DNA of 20,569 nucleotides from DASRVA01 sp035687745 (GTDB lineage: Bacteria; Gemmatimonadota; Gemmatimonadetes; JACCXV01; JAHWKZ01): the NCBI GenBank assembly GCA_035687745.1, contig DASRVA010000139.1, positions 1-20,569 on the forward strand, written 5' to 3'. Under the pieces are notes generated by a model that did not search any database, was not told the origin of the DNA, and saw only the letters and a list, made by a program, of their open reading frames with translations. Of the stretch, positions 1 through 7,780 are shown one piece after another. Both the position numbers and the translations under genes were made by a program. The stretch's first letter is position 1; every line of letters begins with the position of its first letter.

Positions 1-801
1 GCCCAGCTCCCGCCAGGCCCGCGCCGCGGTGCCGTCCGACCCGGCTTCCTCCGCCAGCTCGACGGCCTTGAGGAGCGAGCGCTCCGCGGCCTCCAGGCGG
101 CCGGCCATCCGCTGGACCTCCCCTTGGAGGCAGATCGAATCCGCGCGCAGCGCGGCGCTCTCCTCCCGCCCGGCAAGCGCCGAGGCCGTGCCGAGGAGGG
201 CGTCCGCGCGGACGACGTCCCGGTGGGCGAGCGCGACCCGCGCCCGCTCGATCGCCACCATCGCGCCCGCGCTCGTATCGGCCAGGCGCTTGGCGATCAT
301 CATGGCGCGGACGAGCAGTCCATCCGCGGCGGCCACCTGGTCAACGGCCCCGAGGACCCGACCCAGGTTGCGCAGGACCCGGATGGCCTCGGGGTGGACG
401 TCCACCAGGCCCAGCCGCGAGAGCGCCGCGGCCAGCGACTCACGGGCCAGCTCACCCTGTCCCAGGTCGGCGTGGACGGCGGCGTCGTTGCTCTCGATCC
501 ACAGCAGCAGCGGCCCGTCGCCAGCGGTTTCGGCGTGCTCGCGCGCGGCTCCGAACAGCCGGCTCGCCTCCTCCCAGCGACCGCGGTCCCAGGCCATCTC
601 ACCGAGCAGGTTTTCGGCCCGGGCGAGACTCGAGTCGTCGCCCGTCTCACGGGCAAGCTCGCCCGCACGGCGGGCCTCGGACCACGCCTCGTCGATCCGA
701 CCGTTCTCCAGAAACACGGCCGCTGCGCGCAGGCGTCGCTCGGCCCCCGAAGGCTCCCGGGCCTTGCCGTCCGGAGGTTCTAGTAGGGATTCATCGGGCA
801 T
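1..801 (-). CDS. TPR-rich protein, C-terminus cut by window edge
   Basis: An open frame of 267 codons starts with ATG at 801 and runs off the left edge with no stop. The protein is built from Ala/Arg/Leu/Glu-rich helical hairpins, for example GRIDEAWSEARRAGELARETGDDSSLARAENLLGEMAWD written in pieces (GRIDEAWSEARRAGELA, then RAENLLGEMAWDRGRW). These have the A/G/Y/L spacing of tetratricopeptide repeats and recur about every 35-40 residues. I see no signal peptide, membrane segment or catalytic domain in the visible part. The acidic, disordered-looking N-terminus (about residues 1-20) precedes the first helix. Such arrays usually act as protein-protein scaffolds and occur C-terminally in serine/threonine kinases and regulators, but no kinase or DNA-binding domain is visible here. 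No strong Shine-Dalgarno precedes the ATG, so the start could lie slightly elsewhere. The specific role is unknown. Confidence 0.7.
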   Translation of the reverse strand, partial: MPDESLLEPPDGKAREPSGAERRLRAAAVFLENGRIDEAWSEARRAGELARETGDDSSLARAENLLGEMAWDRGRWEEASRLFGAAREHAETAGDGPLLLWIESNDAAVHADLGQGELARESLAAALSRLGLVDVHPEAIRVLRNLGRVLGAVDQVAAADGLLVRAMMIAKRLADTSAGAMVAIERARVALAHRDVVRADALLGTASALAGREESAALRADSICLQGEVQRMAGRLEAAERSLLKAVELAEEAGSDGTAARAWRELG

Positions 802-873
802 CCTGGGTCCGTTCGAGGCCTTTCCCGGGGGGATGGTGGCCTCAACGTGGCAACGCCTGTGCCAAAGCGGCGC

Positions 874-1116
874 TCACTCGGCGCGAATCTCGACCTCCGC
901 CTCGGGTGGCACCTGCTCGCCGATGGCGCGTCCAGGATCGAGGGGCCGCGGGCCGTCGACGGAGTTCCATACGAGACGCGCGGGCACCAGCCCGGCGGGC
1001 TCGAAGTAGAGCGCGAGGCGGCCGGGCAGCTCCCCGGCCGGGATGGCGGGGTCGAGAAGGTGGAAGACGGCGCGCTCGCCGCGAACGACGATCAGGGGGA
1101 GGGTCGCCGCGCCCAC
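874..1116 (-). CDS. Small protein of unknown function, 80 aa
   Basis: The frame begins at a GTG at 1116, nine bases after the TGA of the YtxH-like gene and in the same reading frame, and ends with TGA at 874-876. The product is 80 residues, hydrophobic at the start (LPLIVVRGERAVFHLLDP) and acidic at the end (PPEAEVEIRAE). It alternates short hydrophobic stretches with Pro/Gly turns, which suggests a small beta-rich domain. I do not recognise the family. Protein-like composition and close spacing to the gene in front favour a real gene. The GTG start has only a weak AGG upstream, so it may depend on translational coupling. Alternatively it is a tail of the preceding gene separated by a stop codon. 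Confidence 0.5.
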   Translation of the reverse strand: MGAATLPLIVVRGERAVFHLLDPAIPAGELPGRLALYFEPAGLVPARLVWNSVDGPRPLDPGRAIGEQVPPEAEVEIRAE

Positions 1117-1125
1117 ACGCCTGGC

Positions 1126-1368
1126 TCAGATCGTCGGGTCGTCGGGAAAGGGCTCGACCTCGAGCTCGTCGTCAACCGTCCTCTCGCGGGACGGGCTCCG
1201 GCGGCGGCCGACCAGCTCGTCCTCCAGCTCCTCCAGCCGGCGGCTGCCTTCGTCGAAGAACTCCCCGAGCCGTTCCAGGAGCAGCTGGCGCGAGGCCCGG
1301 CCGGAGCGGGGAGCCACGAACACGCCGACCAGGAATCCGATGGCCAGGGCCTTCAATCTGCCGATCAT
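1126..1368 (-). CDS. YtxH-like small membrane-anchored protein
   Basis: Eighty residues starting at ATG 1368, chosen because a strong Shine-Dalgarno AGGAGGT (complement of 1374-1380) lies five bases upstream. The N-terminus (MIGRLKALAIGFLVGVFVAP) is a short hydrophobic anchor followed by a basic RSGRASRQLL stretch. This is the YtxH/Gas-vesicle-like layout of a small helix ending in APRSG. Residues 30-52 (LLERLGEFFDEGSRRLEELEDEL) are heptad-like and probably form a coiled coil, and the tail is strongly acidic. YtxH-type proteins are small membrane-associated proteins of unclear role, often linked to stress. The gene follows the tRNA-Leu and an intrinsic terminator, so it probably has its own promoter (candidate at 1414-1442). 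Confidence 0.65.
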   Translation of the reverse strand: MIGRLKALAIGFLVGVFVAPRSGRASRQLLLERLGEFFDEGSRRLEELEDELVGRRRSPSRERTVDDELEVEPFPDDPTI

Positions 1369-1413
1369 CGAGCACCTCCTACGTTGCGATGCATGGTGTG
1401 GGGTTCTTCTCTC

Positions 1414-1442
1414 AAGATGCCGGGCCGCCGGGCGAACGTCAA
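1414..1442 (-). promoter_or_regulatory. Candidate sigma70-type promoter for the YtxH-like gene
   Basis: On the minus strand TTGACG (1437-1442) is followed after 17 bases by CATCTT (1414-1419). The -35 box is a good match to consensus, while the -10 box matches at only three of six positions. It lies between the terminator that closes the gap-to-tRNA operon and the next start codon, where a new promoter is expected. This is a motif call only. Confidence 0.35.
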
Positions 1443-1555
1443 CGCGGCTCTTGCACATCAGCCAGAGCGGCGCTACTGCTGATCTTCCGGTTGCTCTGAG
1501 GCGGGCCCACCCGCGGGCGCCGACAGATCCAGGGTCCGAGGACGATCCGAAGACG

Positions 1556-1589
1556 AAAAAATGCGGGCCGTCGTTCGTCGGCGGCCCGC
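1556..1589 (-). terminator. Intrinsic terminator after tRNA-Leu
   Basis: Reading the minus strand, GCGGGCCG (1582-1589) pairs with CGGCCCGC (1563-1570) to form an 8-bp GC stem around an 11-nt loop. It is followed directly by A and then a run of six T (1556-1561). The hairpin starts 11 nt after the CCA end of tRNA-Leu. Stem plus T-tract is the canonical Rho-independent form, and the position closes the gap-pgk-tpiA-secG-tRNA transcription unit. Confidence 0.85.
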
Positions 1590-1600
1590 GTTCATCTGGA

Positions 1601-1687
1601 TGGTGCCCAAGGGGAGATTCGAACTCCCACGGCCTTTCGGCCACTGCCCCCTCAAGACAGCGTGTCTACCAGTTCCACCACTTGGGC
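1601..1687 (-). tRNA. tRNA-Leu (anticodon GAG)
   Basis: On the minus strand the acceptor arm GCCCAAG (from 1687) pairs with CTTGGGC before an encoded ACCA end at 1601. The D-loop carries GGTAGA. The anticodon stem CTGTC/GGCAG encloses the loop TTGAGGG, giving anticodon GAG for CUC/CUU leucine codons. A long variable arm (GGCC-GAAA-GGCC) marks a class II tRNA, and the T-arm has stem GGGAG/CTCCC with loop TTCGAAT. The 87-nt length fits tRNA-Leu. The mature 5' end lies only five bases after the secG stop codon, so the tRNA is probably cut by RNase P from the glycolytic/secG transcript. The intrinsic terminator follows within 12 nt. Confidence 0.97.
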
Positions 1688-1692
1688 CCGCC

Positions 1693-2133
1693 TCAGCGTG
1701 GCTCGGAAGAAGGCTGGTCCGTTTCCCCGGCCGGGGCCGCCGCCCCTTCGGTGGACGGTGGGGCGTCTTCTCCCGCCGGCTGAGCCGCTTCCGGGCCACC
1801 TTCCAGAAGATCCTCCAGGTTCCCCGGCGCCTGAGGCGACTGGGGGGCGGCCTGTTGCTGCTGGAGTTGGGTCTCGATGAGCCCCTGGGGCCGGTTGCCG
1901 CGTGCGGTAAGGAGAGAGATCGAGAAGGCGATGACCAGAAACGCTCCTCCCAGCCACCGGGTCGCGTTGTGCAGGAAGGTCGCGGTCTGGCGGCTGCCCA
2001 TCATCTCCATGCCGGTGCCCGCGCCGCCGAATCCGGCCGCCAGACCTCCACCCTTGCCGGACTGGAGGAGGACGACCAGCATGAGGGCGAGGCAGTCGAT
2101 CACGAGAAGCAGGAGCAGGATAGAGAATAGCAT
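1693..2133 (-). CDS. secG: Preprotein translocase subunit SecG
   Basis: SecG is the small auxiliary subunit of the SecYEG channel and assists SecA-driven export across the cytoplasmic membrane. The 146-residue product has a first membrane helix at about 1-24 (MLFSILLLLLVIDCLALMLV), the family's Gly-rich cytoplasmic motif (LLQSGKGGGLAAGFGG), then a second helix at about 60-77 (WLGGAFLVIAFSISLLTA). Residues 80-146 form a Gln/Pro/Glu-rich tail that looks disordered and is longer than in minimal SecG proteins. The ATG at 2133 is preceded by a notably A/T-rich leader with no clear Shine-Dalgarno. It lies 32 nt after tpiA and 5 nt before tRNA-Leu. The order tpiA-secG or secG-tRNA-Leu is common in bacteria, which supports the call. 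Confidence 0.95.
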   Translation of the reverse strand: MLFSILLLLLVIDCLALMLVVLLQSGKGGGLAAGFGGAGTGMEMMGSRQTATFLHNATRWLGGAFLVIAFSISLLTARGNRPQGLIETQLQQQQAAPQSPQAPGNLEDLLEGGPEAAQPAGEDAPPSTEGAAAPAGETDQPSSEPR

Positions 2134-2165
2134 AGCTTTTTAATTTACCGCCATGCATAGGCTCG

Positions 2166-2945
2166 TCAAGCGAGGCCCTGGCGCGGCGCGCCCGCCGCGA
2201 CGATGGACGCGAACCCCTCCGGCGACAGGCTCGCCCCGCCCACCAGCGCGCCGTCGATGTCGGGCCGCGCGAGGAGCTCGGCGGCGTTCTCGGGCTTGAC
2301 GCTCCCTCCATAGAGGATCGGCATCCGCTCCGCCCTGCGCGCCCCGAGCAGGGTCGACAGAGACTCGCGGATCGCGGCGTGCATGGTCTGGGCGTCCTCG
2401 GGCGAGGCCGTGCGGCCGGTGCCGATCGCCCACACGGGCTCGTAGGCGACCAGAAGCCGCTCCGACCCCTCGTTCGGAAGATCCACGAGCGCGCGCGTGA
2501 GCTGGCGGATCACGACCGCCCGCTGTCGCCCCGCGTCACGCTCTTCGATCGTCTCCCCCACGCACAGCATCGGCGAGAGCCCGCCGGCCAGGACGGCCCG
2601 CACCTTCCGGGCGCAATCCTCGTCGCTCTCGCCGAAGAGCTCACGCCGCTCCGAGTGGCCGACCAGGACGTGCCGCGCGCCGGCGGCCGCCAGCATCGGC
2701 ACCGAAACTTCGCCCGTGAACGCACCCGAAGGCTCCCAGTGGCAATTCTGCGCACCGATCTCGACCAGCTTCGCCGCCGCGCGGACCGCGGCCTCGAGCA
2801 GCGGGAAGGGGGGAAAGATCACGACTCGCTGGCTCCCCCGCCCGGAAAAGGCCCGCCGGAACGCGGCGAAGTACGGCTCCACCTCGGGACCGGTCTTGTT
2901 CATCTTCCAGTTGGCCGCGACGACGACCGGCCGGATGCCGCTCAC
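2166..2945 (-). CDS. tpiA: Triosephosphate isomerase
   Basis: TpiA interconverts dihydroxyacetone phosphate and glyceraldehyde-3-phosphate in the cytoplasm. The 259-residue product carries the full active site: AANWKMNK with catalytic Lys14, VGHSERR with the electrophile His97, and AYEPVWAIGTG with the general base Glu169. The phosphate-binding YGGSVKPEN and the C-terminal GALVGGASL loops are also present. The length matches the usual TIM barrel of about 250 residues. The GTG start at 2945 is chosen because it overlaps the pgk stop (GTGA, 4 nt) and places the first beta strand directly after the start. An open frame extends further upstream through pgk, but that part is only the pgk shadow. 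It is translationally coupled to pgk and followed by secG. Confidence 0.97.
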   Translation of the reverse strand: MSGIRPVVVAANWKMNKTGPEVEPYFAAFRRAFSGRGSQRVVIFPPFPLLEAAVRAAAKLVEIGAQNCHWEPSGAFTGEVSVPMLAAAGARHVLVGHSERRELFGESDEDCARKVRAVLAGGLSPMLCVGETIEERDAGRQRAVVIRQLTRALVDLPNEGSERLLVAYEPVWAIGTGRTASPEDAQTMHAAIRESLSTLLGARRAERMPILYGGSVKPENAAELLARPDIDGALVGGASLSPEGFASIVAAGAPRQGLA

Positions 2946-4186
2946 ATGCCCTCGGATGGCGGATCCAGGGCCGCGATCCCCGGGAGGGTCACCCCGCTGA
3001 CCAGCTCCAGCGCCGCGCCCCCTCCGGTCGAGACGTGGCTCACCCGATCGGCCAGCCCCGCCTCCTCGATGGCCGCCGCGGAATCTCCCCCACCCACCAC
3101 GGTGTAGGCTCCGCGGTCGGTCACCGAGGCCATGAGCTCCGCCACCACACGCGTCCCGGCGTCGAAGGGCGGGGTCTCGAAGACGCCCAGCGGTCCATTC
3201 CAGAAGACGGTGCGGGCCCATCCGAGCTCCTTCTCGATCGCGTCCACCGTTCGCGGACCGACGTCCAGGATCCGCCAGCCCGGTTCGACCTGATCGACGG
3301 CGACCGTGCGCATCTCGGCGTCCGACGTGATCTCTCGCGCGACGACGACGTCGGCGGGAAGCACGATCCGGTCCCCGAACTCGGCCATAAGCCGCTCCGC
3401 CTCTCCCCTCAGCTCCCGCTCGGCAAGCGAATCCCCGACCGGCAGGCCGCGCGCCAGGAGGAACGTGTTCGCCATCCCGCCCGCCAGGAACACCCGCTCG
3501 GCTCGCTCGGCGATCCCGCGCACGGTCTCGACTTTGCCCGCCACCTTGGCGCCACCCATGATGGCGACGAAGGGCGGCTCCGGATCCAGCACCCGGGAGA
3601 AGGCGGCGAGCTCCCGCTCGACCAGCCGGCCGGCCACGCACGGGTCGAGATGATCGGTCACCCCCACCGTCGATGCGTGAGCCCGGTGACAGGTTCCGAA
3701 CGCGTCCTGCACAAAGAGCTCCCCGAAGGCCGCCAGGCGCTGCGCGAACTCGGGATCGTTGGCGGTCTCGCCGGCCTCGAACCGCAGGTTCTCGAGCAGG
3801 AACGTCTCGCCGCTCTGGGCGTTCAGCACGAGCTTGAGCGAGCGCCGGTCGAAGGGGGCCGCCAGAAACGCGACGGGGCGCTCCAGCAGCTCCCCGAGCC
3901 GTTCGGCCACGGGTCGCAGGGAGAGCGCCGGATCGGGCTTTCCCTTCGGGCGGCCGAGATGGCTGGCCAGCACGACCACCGCGCTCCGGGCCGTGAGCTC
4001 CCGCAGCGTGGGGAGCGTGGCCCGGATCCGGACGTCGGAGGCGATGCGGCGATCGCCGTCGACCTCCTCCAGCGGCACGTTGTAATCGACCCTGACCAGC
4101 GCCCGTCGTCCGTTCACTTCCCCTTCGGTCAGCGAGCCGAGCGTCCGGCGTTCGAGACCCGGCGGTCGTGCGTCTCCCACGGCCAC
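2942..4186 (-). CDS. pgk: Phosphoglycerate kinase
   Basis: Pgk transfers the acyl phosphate of 1,3-bisphosphoglycerate to ADP, the first ATP-forming step of glycolysis. The 414-residue product shows the PGK signature RVDYNVPL (about 32-39), ASHLGRPKG (about 74-82) and the DVRIRATLPT substrate-binding arginines. It also has the nucleotide-side motifs IMGGAKVAGK, FWNGPLGVFE and GGGDSAAA near the C-terminus. The N-terminus is about 14 residues longer than typical, because GTG at 4186 is used. A second GTG at 4180 is an alternative, and neither has a clear Shine-Dalgarno. It starts 13 nt after the gap stop codon and overlaps tpiA by 4 nt, so gap, pgk and tpiA form one glycolytic operon. Confidence 0.96.
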   Translation of the reverse strand: MAVGDARPPGLERRTLGSLTEGEVNGRRALVRVDYNVPLEEVDGDRRIASDVRIRATLPTLRELTARSAVVVLASHLGRPKGKPDPALSLRPVAERLGELLERPVAFLAAPFDRRSLKLVLNAQSGETFLLENLRFEAGETANDPEFAQRLAAFGELFVQDAFGTCHRAHASTVGVTDHLDPCVAGRLVERELAAFSRVLDPEPPFVAIMGGAKVAGKVETVRGIAERAERVFLAGGMANTFLLARGLPVGDSLAERELRGEAERLMAEFGDRIVLPADVVVAREITSDAEMRTVAVDQVEPGWRILDVGPRTVDAIEKELGWARTVFWNGPLGVFETPPFDAGTRVVAELMASVTDRGAYTVVGGGDSAAAIEEAGLADRVSHVSTGGGAALELVSGVTLPGIAALDPPSEGM

Positions 4187-4199
4187 GCCCCGACGACCC

Positions 4200-5198
<999 letters not shown>

Positions 5199-5252
5199 CT
5201 GGACCTCCATGGCGTGATCGGAATCGATGACGGCGACCGAGGGGCGCGAAAG

Positions 5253-5948
5253 TTACGCGGGGACATCTTCCGGCGCGAGAGCGAAGGCGAGCCCGACGAC
5301 GCGGCACGCGCCGGCCTGAAGAAGGGCCGAGCCGGCGGCCGCAAGGGTGGCACCGCTGGTCGTCACGTCGTCCACGAGGCCGGTTACGGCCGGGGCACCC
5401 AACCGGCAGATGAACGCCCCCTCCACGTTGGCGGCGCGCTCGGACCGGCCGAGCCCGACCTGGGACCGGGTCGCGCGGACACGCTCCAGAAGGTCGAGGA
5501 CGGGCAGCCCCTGGATCGCCCCGAGGGCTTCAGCCAGCGCACGTGCCTGGTTGTACCCGCGGGCGCGGAGCCGGACCGGATGGAGTGGGACGGGCACGAG
5601 CGCGTCGAGCGAGGCGACCTCGATCCGGTCGGACATCGCGCGCGCGCACGTCTCGGCCAGATGCTGCCATCCGGCGTACTTGAGATGGCGGACCAGGGAC
5701 ACCGCGACCCCGCCGTACCTGACCGCCGCCCTCGCTTCCAGCCCCCCCGGCCAGTCCCGGCACCGGGCGCAGCGCTCAGGGGAGCCGGGTCTCGGAAGCC
5801 CGCAGCGGCGGCATCCCGCTTCGCCCAGCGGCCGAAGCCCCGCCAGACACGCCGGACAGCACCCGGGTCGCGCCGCGGCGAGGGGCGCCCCGCAGTGGAG
5901 GCAGAGAGGCGGCAGCAGGAGGTCGAGGAGCCTGGACGAGATCGACAC
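5253..5948 (-). CDS. comF: ComF family protein (double zinc finger plus phosphoribosyltransferase fold)
   Basis: ComF-family proteins are linked to natural transformation and to handling of incoming DNA or nucleotides. The 231-residue product begins with four CxxC pairs (Cys16/19, 31/34, 46/49, 60/63) that can bind zinc. A phosphoribosyltransferase-type domain follows, with VPVPLHPVRLRARGYNQA (119-136) and the PRPP-loop sequence VDDVTTSGAT (192-201). Length and order match the family. The GTG start at 5948 has GGAGG six bases upstream. No other competence gene is in the window, so whether this strain is transformable is open. It lies between the secreted TPR gene and gap. Confidence 0.9.
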   Translation of the reverse strand: MSISSRLLDLLLPPLCLHCGAPLAAARPGCCPACLAGLRPLGEAGCRRCGLPRPGSPERCARCRDWPGGLEARAAVRYGGVAVSLVRHLKYAGWQHLAETCARAMSDRIEVASLDALVPVPLHPVRLRARGYNQARALAEALGAIQGLPVLDLLERVRATRSQVGLGRSERAANVEGAFICRLGAPAVTGLVDDVTTSGATLAAAGSALLQAGACRVVGLAFALAPEDVPA

Positions 5949-5991
5949 GGAGCCCTCCGGAAGAGGGCGGGCGGAGGCGGGCGGAAGGCAC

Positions 5992-6023
5992 GGGAGAGCG
6001 CCCGGCCGAGCCGGGCGTCTCCC
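5992..6023 (-). terminator. Strong 13-bp GC hairpin after the TPR gene
   Basis: Six bases after the TPR stop codon the minus strand folds as GGGAGA-CGCCCGG, loop CTCGG, CCGGGCG-C-TCTCCC. That gives thirteen pairs with a single bulged base. There is no T-tract, so it is not a canonical intrinsic terminator. It could slow or end transcription, or protect the TPR mRNA 3' end. Confidence 0.45.
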
Positions 6024-6029
6024 GATCGG

Positions 6030-6512
6030 TCAGCTCCCGGGCAGCTCGAGGAGCGGGAACTGTTCGGAGAGGTGGGCCAGATAGCGATCCCGCTCGTGGT
6101 TGTCCAGGATCGGGACCATGCGCTGAACCCAGCCACGGGCCGCGTCGATCCGGTCGGTCAGGTAGTTCGACGCCACCAGCCCGAGGTAGGCCAGCTTGAT
6201 CCCCTCGTCGAGCTGGAGCGCCCGCTCGAAGGCGTCGATGGCGGCACCGTAGTCCCCCAGCTGGAAATACGAGCCTCCCAGCAGGGCATAGGCGTTCGCG
6301 TTCCGCCCGTCGATGGCGACGACGCGCTTGAAGAGCGGAATCGCCTCGCGGTACCGGCCTTCGGAGTAGAGCTGGCCGCCCAGCGCGTAGAGCGAGTCGG
6401 CCTCGTCGGTGACCATGCGGAGGGGGGCTTCTGGAGCAACCGGCCGTGCGGCAGCGGGGGCGGCGAGAGCGAGGGCGAGGATCAGTCCGAACAGAACTCG
6501 TCGACTATGCAT
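6030..6512 (-). CDS. Exported TPR-repeat protein
   Basis: The 160-residue product has an N-terminal signal peptide: basic MHSRR, hydrophobic VLFGLILALALAAPAAA, and a likely type I cleavage after Ala22. There is no lipobox cysteine. The rest is three tetratricopeptide repeats, roughly residues 39-72 (YALGGQLYSEGRYREAIPLF), 73-106 (AYALLGGSYFQLGDYGAAID) and 107-140. It is probably a periplasmic or secreted adaptor. ATG 6512 is chosen with GGAG three bases upstream; an in-frame TTG three codons earlier, also behind a GGAGG, is possible. It follows the phosphatase gene by 91 nt with a promoter-like motif between, so it may start a new unit that includes comF. The partner is unknown. Confidence 0.8.
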   Translation of the reverse strand: MHSRRVLFGLILALALAAPAAARPVAPEAPLRMVTDEADSLYALGGQLYSEGRYREAIPLFKRVVAIDGRNANAYALLGGSYFQLGDYGAAIDAFERALQLDEGIKLAYLGLVASNYLTDRIDAARGWVQRMVPILDNHERDRYLAHLSEQFPLLELPGS

Positions 6513-6577
6513 CCGCTCCAACCTCCGGGGCGGGGTTCTGGATTTCGCACGGGATGAAACGTCCGAGAGCGGCCAGC

Positions 6578-6607
6578 AACGTAACGACCCCCCTTTCCGT
6601 TCGTCAA
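6578..6607 (-). promoter_or_regulatory. Candidate promoter for the TPR-comF unit
   Basis: On the minus strand TTGACG (6602-6607) overlaps the stop codon of the phosphatase gene and is followed after 18 bases by TACGTT (6578-6583). The -35 box is good and the -10 box is weak. It lies in one of the longer intergenic gaps, with a leader of about 60 nt before ATG 6512. This is motif evidence only. Confidence 0.3.
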
Positions 6608-7080
6608 CCTCCGGGAACGCCGCGGGTCAGGCTCGCGACAAAGCTTTCGAGCGAGCTCCGGATCACCGCGAACGACCGTTCGTAGACTTCCCGATCCTTC
6701 CCGATCGGATCCACCACCCCTTCGCTCCCCGCGTCGGGGCCGAACTCGGTGACCAGCCTCACGTCGGCTGCCTCGTCGAGCTCGAGGGCCCGGGCCACGT
6801 GGCCCTGGGACATGCACAGCACCGTGTCCGCCCACCGCATGAGCTCGCGCGTAAGGGGCCGAGACACGTGGGACCTGAGGTCCAGGCCGGCGTCACCCGC
6901 GACCGATCCGGCCAGCGGATGGGCCGGCCAGCCCGGCGCCGCGTGCGTTCCCGCGGACCTGACCTCGGCCTCGATCCCCGCCTCCGCCATGAGTCGGCGG
7001 AGCAAGGCCTCCCCCATCGGCGACCGGCACGTGTTCCCGGTGCACACGACGAGGACCCGGTACGGACGGGGGGCCGACAT
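6604..7080 (-). CDS. Low-molecular-weight protein phosphatase, YwlE-like (possible arginine phosphatase)
   Basis: This is a cysteine-based phosphatase of the arsenate-reductase-like fold. The P-loop VVCTGNTCRSPM carries nucleophile Cys13 and Arg19 (C-x5-R), with a second Cys18 that could form a protective disulfide. The general-acid aspartate is Asp124 in DPIGKD. At 158 residues the length is typical. The Thr at P-loop position 5 (CTGNT) is the residue found in the Bacillus arginine phosphatase YwlE, where tyrosine phosphatases usually have Ile. TsaC lies directly upstream, as sua5/ywlC lies near ywlE in Bacillus. ATG 7080 follows a GGGGG run; an ATG at 7107 is an alternative. Substrate is inferred, and no McsB-type kinase is visible here. 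Confidence 0.85.
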   Translation of the reverse strand: MSAPRPYRVLVVCTGNTCRSPMGEALLRRLMAEAGIEAEVRSAGTHAAPGWPAHPLAGSVAGDAGLDLRSHVSRPLTRELMRWADTVLCMSQGHVARALELDEAADVRLVTEFGPDAGSEGVVDPIGKDREVYERSFAVIRSSLESFVASLTRGVPGG

Positions 7081-7123
7081 GCCCCCTAACTTGGCGGCAA
7101 GTCCCATGCCCAGCAATCCCGGC

Positions 7124-7780
7124 TTACCGGATGCCGGGCAGAATGCCCCGCAGACGATCGGTTTCCACGGCTCCTGCTCGCACGATTCGGGCTTCTCCCC
7201 CGCGCACGTCCACGATCGTGGACGGTCGTCCGAACGGCGCCCCCTCACTCTCGCCGGAACTCGCCAGGGCGATGGCGATCGCGTCGGCATCCGGAGCGTC
7301 GGCCAGCCGACGCGCGGCGTCCTCGATCCGCGCGGGCGGGGGATCACCGCGGCGGTTGGCGCTGGTCGAAAAGAGGGGCCGCCCCCAGGCCTCGATGAGT
7401 CGGCGCGAAACGGGGTCCGCGGCGGGACGCAGGGCGATCGCCCCGCCGGCGCTTACCGGAACCGGGGCGCGGGGTCCGGCCTCGACGATCAATGTGAGCG
7501 GGCCCGGCCATAGCCGGCGGGCGAGGGTCTCGGCGTCGGCCGGCCACTCGGCGGCCAGCGCGCGGGCCGCTTCGGTCCCGATCACCAGGCACAGGAACGG
7601 GCGCGACTCGTCGTACCCCTTGATCCGGCGGGCCCGGGTGACCGCGCCGGCGTTCCCCGGATCTCCGCTCAGGCTGACGACCGTCTCGGTGGGGTGCAGG
7701 ACGAGTCGCCCCGCCGCCAGAGCCTTGACCGCCCGCTCGATCGCCGGGCCGTCGGCGGGGACGAGCGGGATCTCAGACAC
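7124..7780 (-). CDS. tsaC: Sua5/YrdC/YwlC family L-threonylcarbamoyladenylate synthase
   Basis: TsaC makes threonylcarbamoyl-AMP from threonine, bicarbonate and ATP for t6A formation on tRNAs that read ANN codons. The 218-residue product has the YrdC fold: HPTETVV near residue 29, a central RIKGYDESRPFLCLV, WPGPLTLIV, the conserved FSTSAN near 139, and PSTIVDV. It lacks the C-terminal Sua5 domain, so it is a short TsaC-type protein. Two usually conserved positions differ: the YGLG-like stretch reads VSLSG, and KGR reads KGY, so activity is not certain. The GTG start at 7780 overlaps purB by 8 nt, implying translational coupling. The phosphatase gene follows after 43 nt. Confidence 0.85.
   Translation of the reverse strand: MSEIPLVPADGPAIERAVKALAAGRLVLHPTETVVSLSGDPGNAGAVTRARRIKGYDESRPFLCLVIGTEAARALAAEWPADAETLARRLWPGPLTLIVEAGPRAPVPVSAGGAIALRPAADPVSRRLIEAWGRPLFSTSANRRGDPPPARIEDAARRLADAPDADAIAIALASSGESEGAPFGRPSTIVDVRGGEARIVRAGAVETDRLRGILPGIR

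Noticed and set aside
1369..1600. The 232-nt stretch between the YtxH-like gene and tRNA-Leu as a hidden gene
   Set aside because: Apart from the terminator and a candidate promoter I see no family-like frame or further RNA structure.
1369..1644. Upstream extension of the YtxH-like protein through the terminator and into tRNA-Leu
   Set aside because: The extension translates a tRNA and terminator, and a strong ribosome-binding site precedes the internal ATG at 1368.
2166..3641. A 491-codon frame that would extend TpiA far upstream
   Set aside because: The extra part lies wholly within pgk in another frame; the TIM barrel starts cleanly at the GTG at 2945, which overlaps the pgk stop.
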